Positions 8,298 through 17,861 of a DNA stretch of 35,418 bases are shown here, one piece after another. The stretch lies in assembly GCF_016653295.1 (NCBI RefSeq), contig NZ_NHSF01000023.1:1-35418 (forward strand), written 5' to 3'. Within the stretch, counting starts at the first letter, position 1, and each line of letters starts with the position of its first letter. The position numbers and the translations under genes are program-made. Source of the DNA: Halochromatium salexigens (lineage in GTDB: Bacteria > Pseudomonadota > Gammaproteobacteria > Chromatiales > Chromatiaceae). The notes beneath the pieces are model-generated. The model did not search any database and was not told the DNA's origin. It was given only the letters and a program-made list of their open reading frames with translations.

Positions 8298-8330
8298 ACG
8301 AATCACTTTCGGGTTCAGGAAGACCGAACC

Positions 8331-8741
8331 ATGTCACTATTCTCCATCTTCGAGATCGCCGGCTCGGCGATGCAAGCCCAGTCACAGCGCATGAACGTGA
8401 CGGCGAGTAACCTGGCCAATGCCAACAGTATCACCACGCCGGATGGTGAGCCCTATCGCGCCAAGCAGGTCTTCTTCGAGAGCCAGGCAAGCGATCAGAC
8501 CCGAGGCATCGGCGGCGTGCGCGTGCGCGAGGTGCGGGATGATCCAGCGCCGTTTCGCCTCGAATATCGCCCGGACAACCCGCTCGCCGACGAGCAAGGC
8601 TATGTGCGCATGCCCAACGTCGAGCCCGTGCACGAGATGGTCAACATGATCTCGGCCTCGCGCTCCTATGAGGCGAATGTCGAGGTGGTGAACACCAGCA
8701 AGCAGATCATGATGAAGACACTGACGATCGGAGAGGGTTAA
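8331..8741 (+). CDS. flgC: Flagellar proximal rod protein FlgC
   Basis: FlgC (136 residues) is a rod subunit exported by the flagellar type III system. The rod/hook N-terminal motif [13 protein letters not shown] occurs at about residues 22-34, and the C-terminal domain reads [22 protein letters not shown]-like, the signature shared by axial proteins. Length matches the family. AGGAAG lies upstream of the ATG. flgD begins four bases after its stop, indicating close coupling. Confidence 0.97.
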   Translation: MSLFSIFEIAGSAMQAQSQRMNVTASNLANANSITTPDGEPYRAKQVFFESQASDQTRGIGGVRVREVRDDPAPFRLEYRPDNPLADEQGYVRMPNVEPVHEMVNMISASRSYEANVEVVNTSKQIMMKTLTIGEG

Positions 8742-8745
8742 CCCT

Positions 8746-9450
8746 ATGTTCGATGAGATCGACAACACGGCCGTGGCCCGTGCCGCCGGCGGCGCCGGTG
8801 GCAGCAGTCTACCGCTGAGCCAAAGCCAGTCCGATGAGCTGCGCGAGAGTTTCCTGCGCCTGCTGACGACGCAGCTGCAGAATCAAGACCCGCTCAATCC
8901 GCTCGAAAACGCCGAGATGACCTCGCAGATCGCGCAGATCAACACGGTCAGCGGGATCGAGCAGTTGAATGACACCCTCAAGCTTATCACCGGCCAGATC
9001 GACGCCAACCAAGCCTTGCAGGCCAGCGCTTTGGTTGGTAAGGGCGTGATGGTGCCGGGTGATCGGGTGCTGCTCGAGCAGGATGAGGAGGGCGAGGTCT
9101 TCACCACGCCGTTTGGTATCGAACTGGATGAGCCGGCTGAGAATGTCCAGGCCACGATCACGGATGCTGGTGGACGAGTCGTCAGTCAGCTCGATCTAGG
9201 CGCGGTCGATGCGGGCGTCAGCTCCTTCAATTGGGACGGAATGACCGCCGAGGGTGAGGTAGCCGCGCCTGGCGCCTATAGCGTAACGTTTGAGGCGATC
9301 GATGCCGACGAGGAAAGCCTCAACACCGAGACCCTGAATTATGCCCAAGTAGGCGGGGTGACGCCGCAAGACCAGGATGGCAATGTCAAGCTTGACCTTG
9401 GCGCCATCTATGGTCAGGTGGGTCTCGACGATATCCGCCAAATCCTCTAA
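8746..9450 (+). CDS. flgD: Hook-capping scaffold protein FlgD
   Basis: FlgD (234 residues) caps the growing hook and is lost from the finished structure. The conserved N-terminal region FLRLLTTQLQNQDPLNPLEN (about 36-55) followed by MTSQIAQINTVSGIEQLN is diagnostic. The C-terminal half contains the Ig/Tudor-like beta domain, including SFNWDGMTAEGEVAAPGAYS. It sits directly after flgC and 45 bases before flgE. Confidence 0.96.
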   Translation: MFDEIDNTAVARAAGGAGGSSLPLSQSQSDELRESFLRLLTTQLQNQDPLNPLENAEMTSQIAQINTVSGIEQLNDTLKLITGQIDANQALQASALVGKGVMVPGDRVLLEQDEEGEVFTTPFGIELDEPAENVQATITDAGGRVVSQLDLGAVDAGVSSFNWDGMTAEGEVAAPGAYSVTFEAIDADEESLNTETLNYAQVGGVTPQDQDGNVKLDLGAIYGQVGLDDIRQIL

Positions 9451-9495
9451 ACCGGATCTCTTGATTCCGAAACCCATCATAGGGAGAACATCTCG

Positions 9496-10851
9496 ATGAG
9501 CTTCTCACAAGCGCTTAGTGGCCTGCGCTCGCAGGGCGAAAACATCCGGGTCATTAGTGATAATATCGCCAACTCGCAAACCGTTGGCTTCAAATCCTCG
9601 CGAACCGCTTTCGCTGATATTTTCGCCGGCTGCACTGGCTGCGGGGGGCAGGCGGGCTTAGGTGTTCGCGTGGTCGATATCCAGCAGGACTTCTCCGCCG
9701 GGGCTTTGGAAAATACCGGCCGGGGTCTGGATCTAGCGATCGCGGGTCGGGGCTTTTATCGTATGGAGAAGTCCAATGGTGAGATCGTCTATTCTCGCAA
9801 TGGTCAATTCAATCAGGATGCGAATGGATATCTTGTCAACGCAACCGGGCAGTTTTTGACGGGGTTTGGATTGACTGATCCGAACGATCCATTCTCTGCG
9901 CTTGCCGGTGGCGGGGCGCCACAGCGTATACAGATTCCGCCAGATGCTCTTGGGGCTAACGCTACGACTCAAGCGAGCGCAATCTATAATTTGGATTCTT
10001 CCACGATCGCGGGTCAAGATCTCCAGACTGCAGATCTTGAGACAGCTGCCCTAGGTGATCCTTCTGATCTACAACAAGTCGAGTTCCATTATTCGACGAG
10101 TTTTACGACTTTTGATTCGCTTGGTAATGAGCGAACTGTCACGACATACTACGAGAAGACGGCTGATAATACATGGACTGCGACAGTTGCTTTAGATGGT
10201 AGAAAAACTGGTTGGGCGGCGGGTGACGACCCTGATTTTCAGTTGAACTTTACTGCGGATGGCGAATTGGATGTGGAAGTGGATGGTGCTGGTGGTCCTG
10301 CTATTGAGGATGAAGGTGGCGTTGCTGGAGCTCCTGCGGATGGGTCTCTCGCTGAGGGTCAAGTTGGCCTAACATTTGCTGTGGCTGATTACGACCTTGG
10401 CGGTGCAGAACCCCTCGTGTTTGATCTCGATCTGGCCGGAACCACCCAGTTCAACAGCAATTCAGTCCAAAACAACCTGACTCAAGATGGATTTGCGCCC
10501 GGCGCACTGATCGGTATTGAGGTCGAGGATGATGGCACGGTCATGCGCATCTTCAGCAATGAAGAACGCCGTGCTGCGGGCCAGATCGTGCTGACCAATT
10601 TCATCAACCCCGAGGGATTGTCTCGGGATGGCGACAATGCTTGGCGGCAGACAAGGGCCTCAGGTGAACCTAACATCGGCGTTGCCGGTACCGGCGTTTT
10701 TGGCTCCATCGAGGGCCAGACGCTCGAGGGTTCAAATGTCGATCTCGCGACCGAACTGGTCAACATGATCATCTCGCAGCGCTCCTATCAGGCCAACTCG
10801 ACCTCGATCAGCACGCAGGACGAACTGTTGCAGACCATCATCAACCTCTAA
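9496..10851 (+). CDS. flgE: Flagellar hook protein FlgE
   Basis: FlgE (451 residues) polymerises into the hook. The N-terminal axial motif (ISDNIANSQTVGFKSSRTAFADIF, split here as ISDNIANSQTVGFKSS at 20-35 and RTAFADIF after it) and the C-terminal ELVNMIISQRSYQANS are typical. The protein is somewhat longer than the E. coli hook protein, with the extra length in the central surface domain. That centre (about 9960-10380) falls to roughly 42-50% GC and uses more A/T-ending codons than both ends. A CxxC pair, C46 and C49, sits just after the N-terminal motif; no other cysteine is visible. flgF starts seven bases after the stop. Confidence 0.96.
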   Translation: MSFSQALSGLRSQGENIRVISDNIANSQTVGFKSSRTAFADIFAGCTGCGGQAGLGVRVVDIQQDFSAGALENTGRGLDLAIAGRGFYRMEKSNGEIVYSRNGQFNQDANGYLVNATGQFLTGFGLTDPNDPFSALAGGGAPQRIQIPPDALGANATTQASAIYNLDSSTIAGQDLQTADLETAALGDPSDLQQVEFHYSTSFTTFDSLGNERTVTTYYEKTADNTWTATVALDGRKTGWAAGDDPDFQLNFTADGELDVEVDGAGGPAIEDEGGVAGAPADGSLAEGQVGLTFAVADYDLGGAEPLVFDLDLAGTTQFNSNSVQNNLTQDGFAPGALIGIEVEDDGTVMRIFSNEERRAAGQIVLTNFINPEGLSRDGDNAWRQTRASGEPNIGVAGTGVFGSIEGQTLEGSNVDLATELVNMIISQRSYQANSTSISTQDELLQTIINL

Positions 10852-10857
10852 TCACTC

Positions 10858-11616
10858 ATGGACCGCATCCTCTACACCGCGATGAGCGGCGCCAAGCAGG
10901 GCATGGATCGCCAAGCGTTGGTTAGCCAAAACCTGGCCAATGTCACCACGGCCGGCTTCCGCGCCCAGCTCTATGCGGCGCGCGCGGTGCCGGTTCAGGG
11001 CGAGGCGCCGTTGCACACGCGCGCCTCGACCGTCGCCTCGAGCCCCGGTAGCGATTTCAGCCCTGGCCCGATCAGCACCACGGGGCGGCCGCTCGATGTG
11101 CTCATCGAGCAAGATGGCTGGCTCGCCGTGCAGGCCGATGACGGTACCGAGGCCTATACCCGGCGCGGCGATCTGCAGATCGATGCCAACGGCGTGGTGG
11201 TAGTGGTCGGACGCCCCGTGGTTGGTGACAACGGGCCCATCATCGTCCCGCTGGACTCGCAGGTGGTGATCGGCTCCGATGGCACCCTGAGCGCCATCGG
11301 GCCGGGTGAGGGGCCGGAGGCGATCGCCGATGTCGGTCGGGTCAAGTTGGTCGATCCCGGTGAGCAGACCCTGATCCGGGGCGAGGATGGCCTGTTTCGC
11401 CCGCCCGAGGACGAGGATGGCGAGGTAGCTGTGCTCGGGCAGGACGAGGATCTGCGGCTGGTCGTTGGCAGTCTGGAGGGCAGCAATGTGAGTGCCGTCG
11501 AGGCCATGACGGCGATGATCGATGCCGCCCGCCATTATGAAATGCAACTGTCGATGATCAGCACCACCGACGAGAATGCCCAACGCGCCAATAGCCTGCT
11601 GTCGCTGCAGGGCTAG
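10858..11616 (+). CDS. flgF: Flagellar proximal rod protein FlgF
   Basis: FlgF (252 residues) is a rod subunit. It begins MDRILYTAMSGAKQGMDRQ, followed by the axial motif LVSQNLANVTTAGFRAQL, and ends with the usual C-terminal helix (LEGSNVSAVEAMTAMIDAAR). The central part has the LDVLIEQDGWLAVQADDG type of sequence and YTRRGDLQIDANG, both standard for FlgF/FlgG. It is seven bases from flgE and 33 bases before flgG. Confidence 0.96.
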   Translation: MDRILYTAMSGAKQGMDRQALVSQNLANVTTAGFRAQLYAARAVPVQGEAPLHTRASTVASSPGSDFSPGPISTTGRPLDVLIEQDGWLAVQADDGTEAYTRRGDLQIDANGVVVVVGRPVVGDNGPIIVPLDSQVVIGSDGTLSAIGPGEGPEAIADVGRVKLVDPGEQTLIRGEDGLFRPPEDEDGEVAVLGQDEDLRLVVGSLEGSNVSAVEAMTAMIDAARHYEMQLSMISTTDENAQRANSLLSLQG

Positions 11617-11649
11617 GCGCCGGCTCCGTACACCCGAGGAATCCGTATC

Positions 11650-12432
11650 ATGATCCGATCGCTCTGGACAGCCAAGACCGGTCTTGAAGGCCAGCAGTTC
11701 AATCTGGATGTCATCACCAATAACCTCGCCAATGTCAGCACCAATGGCTTCAAACGCTCGCGCGCGGTGTTCGAGGATCTGCTCTACCAGAACCTGCGCC
11801 AGCCCGGCGCCCTGAATAACGCGCAGGATCGTTTGCCCTCGGGGATGCAGGTCGGCGTTGGCGTGCGTCCGGTGGCCACCGAGCGCCTGCATACGCAAGG
11901 CAACTTGGAGAAGACCGGGAATACCCGTGATATGGCGATCCAAGGCAAGGGATTTTTCCAGATCCTGAGGCCAGATGGCACCATCGCCTACACTCGTGAC
12001 GGGAGCTTTCAGCTCAATGAGAACGGTCAGATGGTGACGGCCAACGGGCTTCCGCTCGAACCCGCGATCTTCATTCCGGACAATGCGCTCGAAATCACGA
12101 TTGGTGAGGATGGCATCGTCACCGTCGATGTGCCCGGCAATCCCGATCCCCAGCAAGTTGGTCAGATCACGCTCGCGACCTTCATCAATCCCACTGGGCT
12201 GCAAAGTATGGGCGGCAATCTGTACCAGGAAACGGCTTCTTCCGGCCCGCCCAACGAGAACCTCCCAGGCCTCAATGGCACCGGCCGTTTGATGTATTGC
12301 TACATCGAAACCTCCAACGTCAATGTGGTCGAGGAGATGGTGAACATGATCCAGACCCAGCGCGCCTATGAGATCAACAGCCGCGCGGTGCAGACCAGCG
12401 ACGAGATGCTGGCCCGCCTGGCACAACTTTAA
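11650..12432 (+). CDS. flgG: Flagellar distal rod protein FlgG
   Basis: FlgG (260 residues) forms the distal rod. The start [16 protein letters not shown], the axial motif [18 protein letters not shown] and the rod segment that follows ([12 protein letters not shown]) are characteristic. The C-terminal helix region ends [19 protein letters not shown]. Where most homologues have a Gln-Gly pair just before the conserved E(x)SNVN, this protein has Tyr-Cys ([11 protein letters not shown]), an unusual cysteine in an exported axial protein. It precedes flgH. Confidence 0.97.
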   Translation: MIRSLWTAKTGLEGQQFNLDVITNNLANVSTNGFKRSRAVFEDLLYQNLRQPGALNNAQDRLPSGMQVGVGVRPVATERLHTQGNLEKTGNTRDMAIQGKGFFQILRPDGTIAYTRDGSFQLNENGQMVTANGLPLEPAIFIPDNALEITIGEDGIVTVDVPGNPDPQQVGQITLATFINPTGLQSMGGNLYQETASSGPPNENLPGLNGTGRLMYCYIETSNVNVVEEMVNMIQTQRAYEINSRAVQTSDEMLARLAQL

Positions 12433-12445
12433 GCCTCTGCATGGT

Positions 12446-13138
12446 ATGAGCCCTCGCCTGGTTGCCCTCGTTTGGCTGCTGCCGCTGCTCGCGGTGCTGA
12501 GCGGTTGCGCGCAGATGCCACGGCCGTCGGTGGTGGGCGAGCAGGAGCGCATCCTGGTCGAGGATCCGCCGCCGCGGGTCGCGAACGGCTCGATCTATCA
12601 GCGCCAGCGCGGTATTCGTCCGCTGTTCGAGGATCGCCGCCCACGCATGCCGGGCGATATCCTCACCATCGTGCTCGATGAGGAGGTCAGCGCCACCAAG
12701 GCCGCCGAATCCAGCGCCTCGCGCGAGGGTTCCACCGGTCTCGATCTGGCGCAGTTGCCGCTCCCGCTCGTGGAGCGCATCTCGGAGCTGGAGGATCTTG
12801 GCTTCAACATCGAAGCCTCCGGTGAGAACGATTTCAGCGGCGGCGGTGATTCCAGCGCCAGCAACAGCTTTACGGGCACCATCACCGTCACGGTCAATGA
12901 GGTGATGCCCAACGGCAACCTGCGGGTGCGTGGTGAGAAGCAGATCGCGATCAATCAGGGGGTGGAGTTCATCCGCTTCTCCGGGGTGGTCAATCCGCGC
13001 ACCATCAGCGGGCAGAACACCGTGCCCTCGAACACCGTGGCCGATGCCCGGATCGAGTATGTCGGCGACGGCTACATCAACGAAGTCCAACACATGGGCT
13101 GGTTGCAGCGTTTCTTCCTCAATGTGTCGCCCTTCTAG
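12446..13138 (+). CDS. flgH: Flagellar L-ring lipoprotein FlgH
   Basis: FlgH (230 residues from the chosen start) forms the outer-membrane L-ring. The signal peptide [21 protein letters not shown] ends in a lipobox, LSGC, placing the lipidated cysteine at residue 21. The mature protein has the family stretches [19 protein letters not shown] and [19 protein letters not shown], and ends [17 protein letters not shown]. The upstream in-frame ATG at 12368 lies inside flgG and adds non-conserved residues, so the start at 12446 is preferred, although its ribosome binding site is weak. A Gram-negative outer membrane is implied. Confidence 0.96.
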   Translation: MSPRLVALVWLLPLLAVLSGCAQMPRPSVVGEQERILVEDPPPRVANGSIYQRQRGIRPLFEDRRPRMPGDILTIVLDEEVSATKAAESSASREGSTGLDLAQLPLPLVERISELEDLGFNIEASGENDFSGGGDSSASNSFTGTITVTVNEVMPNGNLRVRGEKQIAINQGVEFIRFSGVVNPRTISGQNTVPSNTVADARIEYVGDGYINEVQHMGWLQRFFLNVSPF

Positions 13139-13187
13139 GGCTGGCTTGGAGCCTCGGTTTGGCATTCAGCCTGAAATCAGTCGGTTG

Positions 13188-14420
13188 ATGAAATCCATGG
13201 CGATCACTGTCCACACGCCTCGTCCGCATCCCGCTCGGCGCCGCCCGCAAGCGAGCCATCCAGCACGCCAGCATGTCCGCCAGCGCGCTGCCTACCAGCG
13301 ACAGCGACCGATTAGTGGACTGCTGAGCGGCCTGTTGCTGGTGCTCGTCAGTGCCCTCGCGCTGCCGATCCCAGCCTCCGCCGAGCGCATCGGCGAGCTG
13401 GCGTATTTCGCCGGCGTGCGCGACAACCCTTTGGTGGGCTATGGCTTGGTGGTCGGCCTGGATAACAGCGGCGATCAGACCATGCAGGCGCCGTTCACCG
13501 GCCAGAGCCTGACCAACATGCTCTCGCAACTGGGCATCACGGTGCCGCCGGGCACCAACATGCAGTTGCGCAACATCGCGGCGGTCATGGTCACCGCCGA
13601 TCTACCGCCGTTTTCGCGTCCTGGGCAGCGGCTCGACGTCAATGTCGCCTCGGTCGGCAATGCGCGCAGCCTGCGCGGTGGTACGCTGCTGATGACGCCA
13701 CTCAAGGGCGCCGATGGCGAGATCTACGCCATCGCCCAAGGCAACCTGCTGGTGCCGGGGGCTGGTGCCGAAGGGGGCGGGGCGGCGGTGCAGGTCAATC
13801 AGCTCGCGGCCGGACGCATCCCCGGCGGTGCCCTCGTCGAGGAAGGTGTGCCGGTCGATCTCGGCGCCCGCGATGGCCTGCTCGAACTGGTCCTCAAGGA
13901 GGCCGATTTTGGCACCGCGCAGCGCGTCGTCGATGCCATCAACGAGGAGTTCGGCTGCATCATGGCCAAGGGCGTCAATGGCCGGGTGATCGAACTCAAT
14001 GGCCCGCCGACCGATCACACGCGGGTTGGATTTTTGGCGCGCGTCGAGAGTATCCAGGTCACGCCCACCGAGGCTCCCGCTCGGGTGGTGCTGAATGCAC
14101 GCACGGGTTCGGTGGTGATGAACAGCGCCGTCACCCTGCGCCGTGCGGCGGTCGCGCATGGCAATCTGTCGATCATCATCGACACCCAATTCGAGGTCAG
14201 TCAGCCGCCGCCCTTCAGTGGCGGCGAGACCGTGGTCGTGCCCGATACAGAAATTACCATCGAGCAGCAGGATAGCTTCTTGCGCCTGGTGGGCGGGGCT
14301 GATTTGAGCGAGGTGGTGAGCGCGCTCAACGCCCTGGGCGCGACGCCTCAGGATCTGATGGCGATTCTCGAAGCGCTGAAAGCGGCCGGCTCGCTACGCG
14401 CTGATCTGGAGATCCTCTGA
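13188..14420 (+). CDS. flgI: Flagellar P-ring protein FlgI
   Basis: FlgI (410 residues from the chosen start) forms the periplasmic P-ring around the rod. The mature protein starts at ERIGELAYFAGVRDNPLVGYG after a likely signal cleavage at ASA (residue 65), leaving 345 residues, very close to the usual mature length. The signal peptide is odd: about 40 residues rich in Arg, His, Pro and Gln precede the hydrophobic core. No ATG exists nearer the core, so ATG at 13188 or 13197 is used; neither has a strong ribosome binding site. The stop and the flgJ start overlap as TGATG. Confidence 0.95.
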   Translation: MKSMAITVHTPRPHPARRRPQASHPARQHVRQRAAYQRQRPISGLLSGLLLVLVSALALPIPASAERIGELAYFAGVRDNPLVGYGLVVGLDNSGDQTMQAPFTGQSLTNMLSQLGITVPPGTNMQLRNIAAVMVTADLPPFSRPGQRLDVNVASVGNARSLRGGTLLMTPLKGADGEIYAIAQGNLLVPGAGAEGGGAAVQVNQLAAGRIPGGALVEEGVPVDLGARDGLLELVLKEADFGTAQRVVDAINEEFGCIMAKGVNGRVIELNGPPTDHTRVGFLARVESIQVTPTEAPARVVLNARTGSVVMNSAVTLRRAAVAHGNLSIIIDTQFEVSQPPPFSGGETVVVPDTEITIEQQDSFLRLVGGADLSEVVSALNALGATPQDLMAILEALKAAGSLRADLEIL

Positions 14421-15727
14421 TGCGCCTGGATGGTGCCGAGGGCCAGTTCGCGCTCGATCTGCAGGGGCTGCAACGGCTGCAGCAGGGGGCACGCGAGCAG
14501 ACCCCGGAGGCGACGCGGGCGGCGGCGCAGCAGTTCGAGGCCCTGTTTCTGCACCAGATGATCAAGAGCATGCGCGCCACCGTGCCCAGCAGTGGTCTCA
14601 CCGATAGCCGCCACACCGAGTTCTACCAGTCGCTGCTCGATCACCAATGGGCCCAGACCATGGCCGAGCGCGGTGTCGGTCTCGCCGATCTCCTGGTCGA
14701 GCAGTTCGAGTCGGGTCGGTACGGTGGGGCTGGTCGTGTTGATACCGCTGGGGCTGACGCTGCTGCAAACGCTCGCGGGCCATCGAGCGATGCAGACAAT
14801 GCTGTGGGCGATGCCGACGGCAAGCCAGCGCTGGCTTCGGCTTCGGACCCGACTGAACTGATCGCCGGTATCCCGCGCGGGACTCCTCGATTGGTCGAAA
14901 CGCCTCGCTTGAGTCCAGCGGAGCTTGAGGCGGCTGCCGCTGCGTCGGCATCGACGGCAACTGCAACGGCGGCAGCGAACGATGCAGAACAGGAGCCCCC
15001 TCCGGCCAGCTTCCTGGACGCCTGGGGTGGGCGCTCAACGGGGTCTCTGCTCGGTGAACACGAGGAGCGCGCGACGGGCGGCCTGCGCGCGGGTTGGAAG
15101 GCAACAACCGGGCGCGTCACCGACGGCTGGGAGCCTTCCGCCGGCGGCTTATTGGGGGCCTGGGGCAATGCGCCGGGTGGTCAGCCGCCCCGATCCGTCG
15201 GCGCAACGAGTGCCGCCAGTGAGGGCCCGCTGCCGCATGTCCAGGCCTTCCGTGAGCAGCTTGCGGCGCCAGCTCAGGCCGCCAGTCGCAAGACTGGTGT
15301 GCCGGCCGAGCTGATCCTCGCGCAGGCGGCGCTCGAGACCGGCTGGGGCCGGCATCAGATCATTACCGCTGAGGGTGGTAACAGCCATAACCTGTTCGGC
15401 ATCAAGGCCGGCAGCCGCTGGAGCGGGCCGACTACCGAGATCGTCACCCACGAATATCTGGCCGGAGAACGCACCCGCGTCACCGATCATTTCCGGGTGT
15501 ATGCCTCCTTCGAGGAGGCCTTCACCGACTATGCCCGCCTGATCAGCACCAGTCCGCGCTATGCTGAGGTTAGCGCCGCGCAAAACCCCGAGCAAGCGGC
15601 CCGTGCGCTGCAGGCCGGGGGTTATGCCACCGACCCTGCCTATGCCAATAAGCTGATCACCATCATGGACAATCTCGGGCCAGTGATGGCCAGAGCGGGC
15701 GACGCCTCGCTGTTTCAACGGTACTGA
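14420..15727 (+). CDS. flgJ: Rod cap and peptidoglycan hydrolase FlgJ
   Basis: FlgJ (435 residues) caps the growing rod and cuts peptidoglycan to let it pass. Residues about 30-95 are the rod-binding domain (QQFEALFLHQMIKSMRATVP). Residues about 272-425 are the glucosaminidase domain, with catalytic Glu306 in AQAALETGWG, followed by HNLFGIKAG and FRVYASFEEAFTDYARLI. The linker (about 100-270) is long, Ala/Ser/Gly-rich and low complexity, making the protein about 120 residues longer than the E. coli one. It contains loosely repeated Gly-Trp segments near 200-250. It is translationally coupled to flgI. Confidence 0.95.
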   Translation: MRLDGAEGQFALDLQGLQRLQQGAREQTPEATRAAAQQFEALFLHQMIKSMRATVPSSGLTDSRHTEFYQSLLDHQWAQTMAERGVGLADLLVEQFESGRYGGAGRVDTAGADAAANARGPSSDADNAVGDADGKPALASASDPTELIAGIPRGTPRLVETPRLSPAELEAAAAASASTATATAAANDAEQEPPPASFLDAWGGRSTGSLLGEHEERATGGLRAGWKATTGRVTDGWEPSAGGLLGAWGNAPGGQPPRSVGATSAASEGPLPHVQAFREQLAAPAQAASRKTGVPAELILAQAALETGWGRHQIITAEGGNSHNLFGIKAGSRWSGPTTEIVTHEYLAGERTRVTDHFRVYASFEEAFTDYARLISTSPRYAEVSAAQNPEQAARALQAGGYATDPAYANKLITIMDNLGPVMARAGDASLFQRY

Positions 15728-15747
15728 GCAAAGGCGGCCGACGACCC

Positions 15748-15774
15748 TAAAGATTGTTGCTCGCCTGCCGATAA
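15748..15774 (+). promoter_or_regulatory. Sigma-28 (FliA) promoter of flgK-flgL
   Basis: TAAA (15748-15751), 15 bases, then GCCGATAA (15767-15774) is a perfect FliA consensus match, 49 bases before the flgK start in the 95-base gap after flgJ. It means the hook-filament junction genes can be transcribed separately as late genes, even though they continue the flgB operon. Confidence 0.92.
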
Positions 15775-15822
15775 AGCGTCTATCAAACAAGTTAGAGACT
15801 TCGCTGACGGAAACAAACAGAC

Positions 15823-17841
15823 ATGAGCATCTATTCCATCGGGCTCAGTGGCCTCAACGCGGCTCAGAACGCGCTGAATACCACCAGCAACAACATCAGC
15901 AACGTCTACACGCCCGGCTACAATCGAGAAGTGACCATTCTCAGTGAGAATACCACCAGCCGCGGCGTGCAAGTTGACGAGATCCAGCGCCAGTTCAATC
16001 AGTTCGTCGCCGATCAGCTCAACGACTCCCTCAGCAATACCCGCAGTCTAGAGGCTTACCAAAAAGAGGTCAGCCAGATCAACAATCTGCTCGCCGACCG
16101 CGAGGCTGGGCTCTCGCCGCTGATGCAGAATTTCTTCTCCAGCATTGAGGATCTGGCCTCGGGTCCGGCCGATCCGGCCTCGCGCCAGGGCATGCTCGGC
16201 ACTGCGGACATCATGACCTCGCAGTTTCGCGCCTTCGATGGCTATCTGCAGGACATGCAAGAAGGCGTCAATAGCCAGGTCCGCGACGAAGTCACCCAAG
16301 TCAATAATCTTACCGAGCAGCTCGCTGGACTCAACAAAGAGATTTCCCGCTCACGCGCCAGTAGCGGCCAAGAACCCAACGGCCTGCTCAATCAGCGTGA
16401 TCATGTTATCGAACAGATCAACGAACGCATGGATGTGCGGCTCAATATCCAGGACGGCAAGACCTACAACGTCAGTCTGCCGAATGGCCAGCAACTGGTG
16501 ACGGGTAATTCTGCCACCAAACTCTTCGCCATCGATTCACCCACTGATCCGCGACGCACTGTCATTGCCTATGAAGGGGCTCGGCCCGACAGCGACCCTA
16601 TTCCGTTAGATGAGGGCTTGATCACCGGCGGCACCCTTGGGGGGCTCATGAGCTTCCGCAGCGAGACTCTGGACAAGACCCAGAATCAGATCGGCCAGTT
16701 GGCTGCTTCGACGGTGATTGCCTTCAACGATCAGCATCGCTTAGGGCGTGACCTCAACGGCGATCAAGGCGGAGACTTCTTCAACATTGGTCAGCCTGTG
16801 ACCTTTTCTAACGATCGCAATAGTGGCACGGCGGAGATCATCGAGGCGCGCTTCGATGAGCCCAATGTTGCTCAGTTGCGGGCGACGGATTATGAGGTGC
16901 GGGTGGACACCGCAGCTGTTCCTGGTGGGGCATCGGACTTTACGGTGATCCGTAAAGACACCGGCCAGGCCCTGGATACGAGTGCGCTGACCTACGATGA
17001 TAACGGTGGAACTGATGCGACACTGAGTTTCGGTGGCGTTGTCTTGACCTTCGATGATGCCAATAACCTTGCGGAAAACGACCGCTTCGAGGTCCAGCCG
17101 GTGCGCCGCGCTGGCAGTGGCATGGAGACGGTGATCAGCGATTTGGACAAGGTCGCTGCCGGCCTGTTTGTGACTAGCAGTGGTGATATGGAGGCTGAGG
17201 TCTTCACGGCCGCCGATGGGGCTTTCGCCGATGCCAGTGCCGCCGGTGCATCGGCCTATGAGCTGTCGCTTTCCGAGGCGGGTGAGCTTTCATTTACTGG
17301 TGCCCCTCCTGCCTCTTTGACGGTTCCAAGTGAAGTTCAGGTGAATGGTGAGACGCGCGCAGTTGATAGCGGCGTTGTTCAAGACAGTGATGTTGCAGGT
17401 ACCGATGCCACGCTTAGTGCAGGCGACGTCATCACCGTCGACAGCGTCAGTTTTAGAATCGATGGCTTGCCAAAGACAGGCGATCCCGATACTACCTTAA
17501 GACTCGAGGAAGCAGCTTCCGGCCCCGGCGATAACCGCAACGCGCTGGCCCTGCAGAACTTGCAGACTGAAGAACTGGTGGGTGGTCGCGCGACCTTGAC
17601 TCAAGCCTATGCCGGCATGGTCTCGGACGTCGGCAACCGCACCAACATCGTCCAGGTGAACCTGGATGCAAGCATGGGCATCACCGAACAGCTCGAAGCG
17701 CTGCAGCAGTCCGAATCCGGCGTCAACCTCGACGAGGAAGCCGCGAATCTGATTCGCTTCCAACAATATTATGCCGCCAATGCCCGGGTGATCGATACCG
17801 CCTCGACCCTGATCGATACCATCCTCGGCCTGCGTAACTGA
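15823..17841 (+). CDS. flgK: Hook-filament junction protein FlgK (HAP1)
   Basis: FlgK (672 residues) is the first junction protein between hook and filament. It starts MSIYSIGLSGLNAAQNALNT with the axial motif SNNISNVYTPGYNRE, and ends with the C-terminal helix EAANLIRFQQYYAANARVID. It is longer than the E. coli protein by about 125 residues; the extra sequence lies in the central surface domains (about residues 360-570). flgL starts 20 bases after its stop. FlgN is the expected chaperone. Confidence 0.96.
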   Translation: MSIYSIGLSGLNAAQNALNTTSNNISNVYTPGYNREVTILSENTTSRGVQVDEIQRQFNQFVADQLNDSLSNTRSLEAYQKEVSQINNLLADREAGLSPLMQNFFSSIEDLASGPADPASRQGMLGTADIMTSQFRAFDGYLQDMQEGVNSQVRDEVTQVNNLTEQLAGLNKEISRSRASSGQEPNGLLNQRDHVIEQINERMDVRLNIQDGKTYNVSLPNGQQLVTGNSATKLFAIDSPTDPRRTVIAYEGARPDSDPIPLDEGLITGGTLGGLMSFRSETLDKTQNQIGQLAASTVIAFNDQHRLGRDLNGDQGGDFFNIGQPVTFSNDRNSGTAEIIEARFDEPNVAQLRATDYEVRVDTAAVPGGASDFTVIRKDTGQALDTSALTYDDNGGTDATLSFGGVVLTFDDANNLAENDRFEVQPVRRAGSGMETVISDLDKVAAGLFVTSSGDMEAEVFTAADGAFADASAAGASAYELSLSEAGELSFTGAPPASLTVPSEVQVNGETRAVDSGVVQDSDVAGTDATLSAGDVITVDSVSFRIDGLPKTGDPDTTLRLEEAASGPGDNRNALALQNLQTEELVGGRATLTQAYAGMVSDVGNRTNIVQVNLDASMGITEQLEALQQSESGVNLDEEAANLIRFQQYYAANARVIDTASTLIDTILGLRN

Positions 17842-17861
17842 TTCAAGAGGGCGATCCCACC

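Noticed and set aside
10852-12552. Very long open frame (566 codons) on the minus strand opposite flgF and flgG
   Set aside because: It is the shadow of two well-conserved GC-rich genes on the plus strand; the product has no recognisable domain and the frame follows third-position GC bias.
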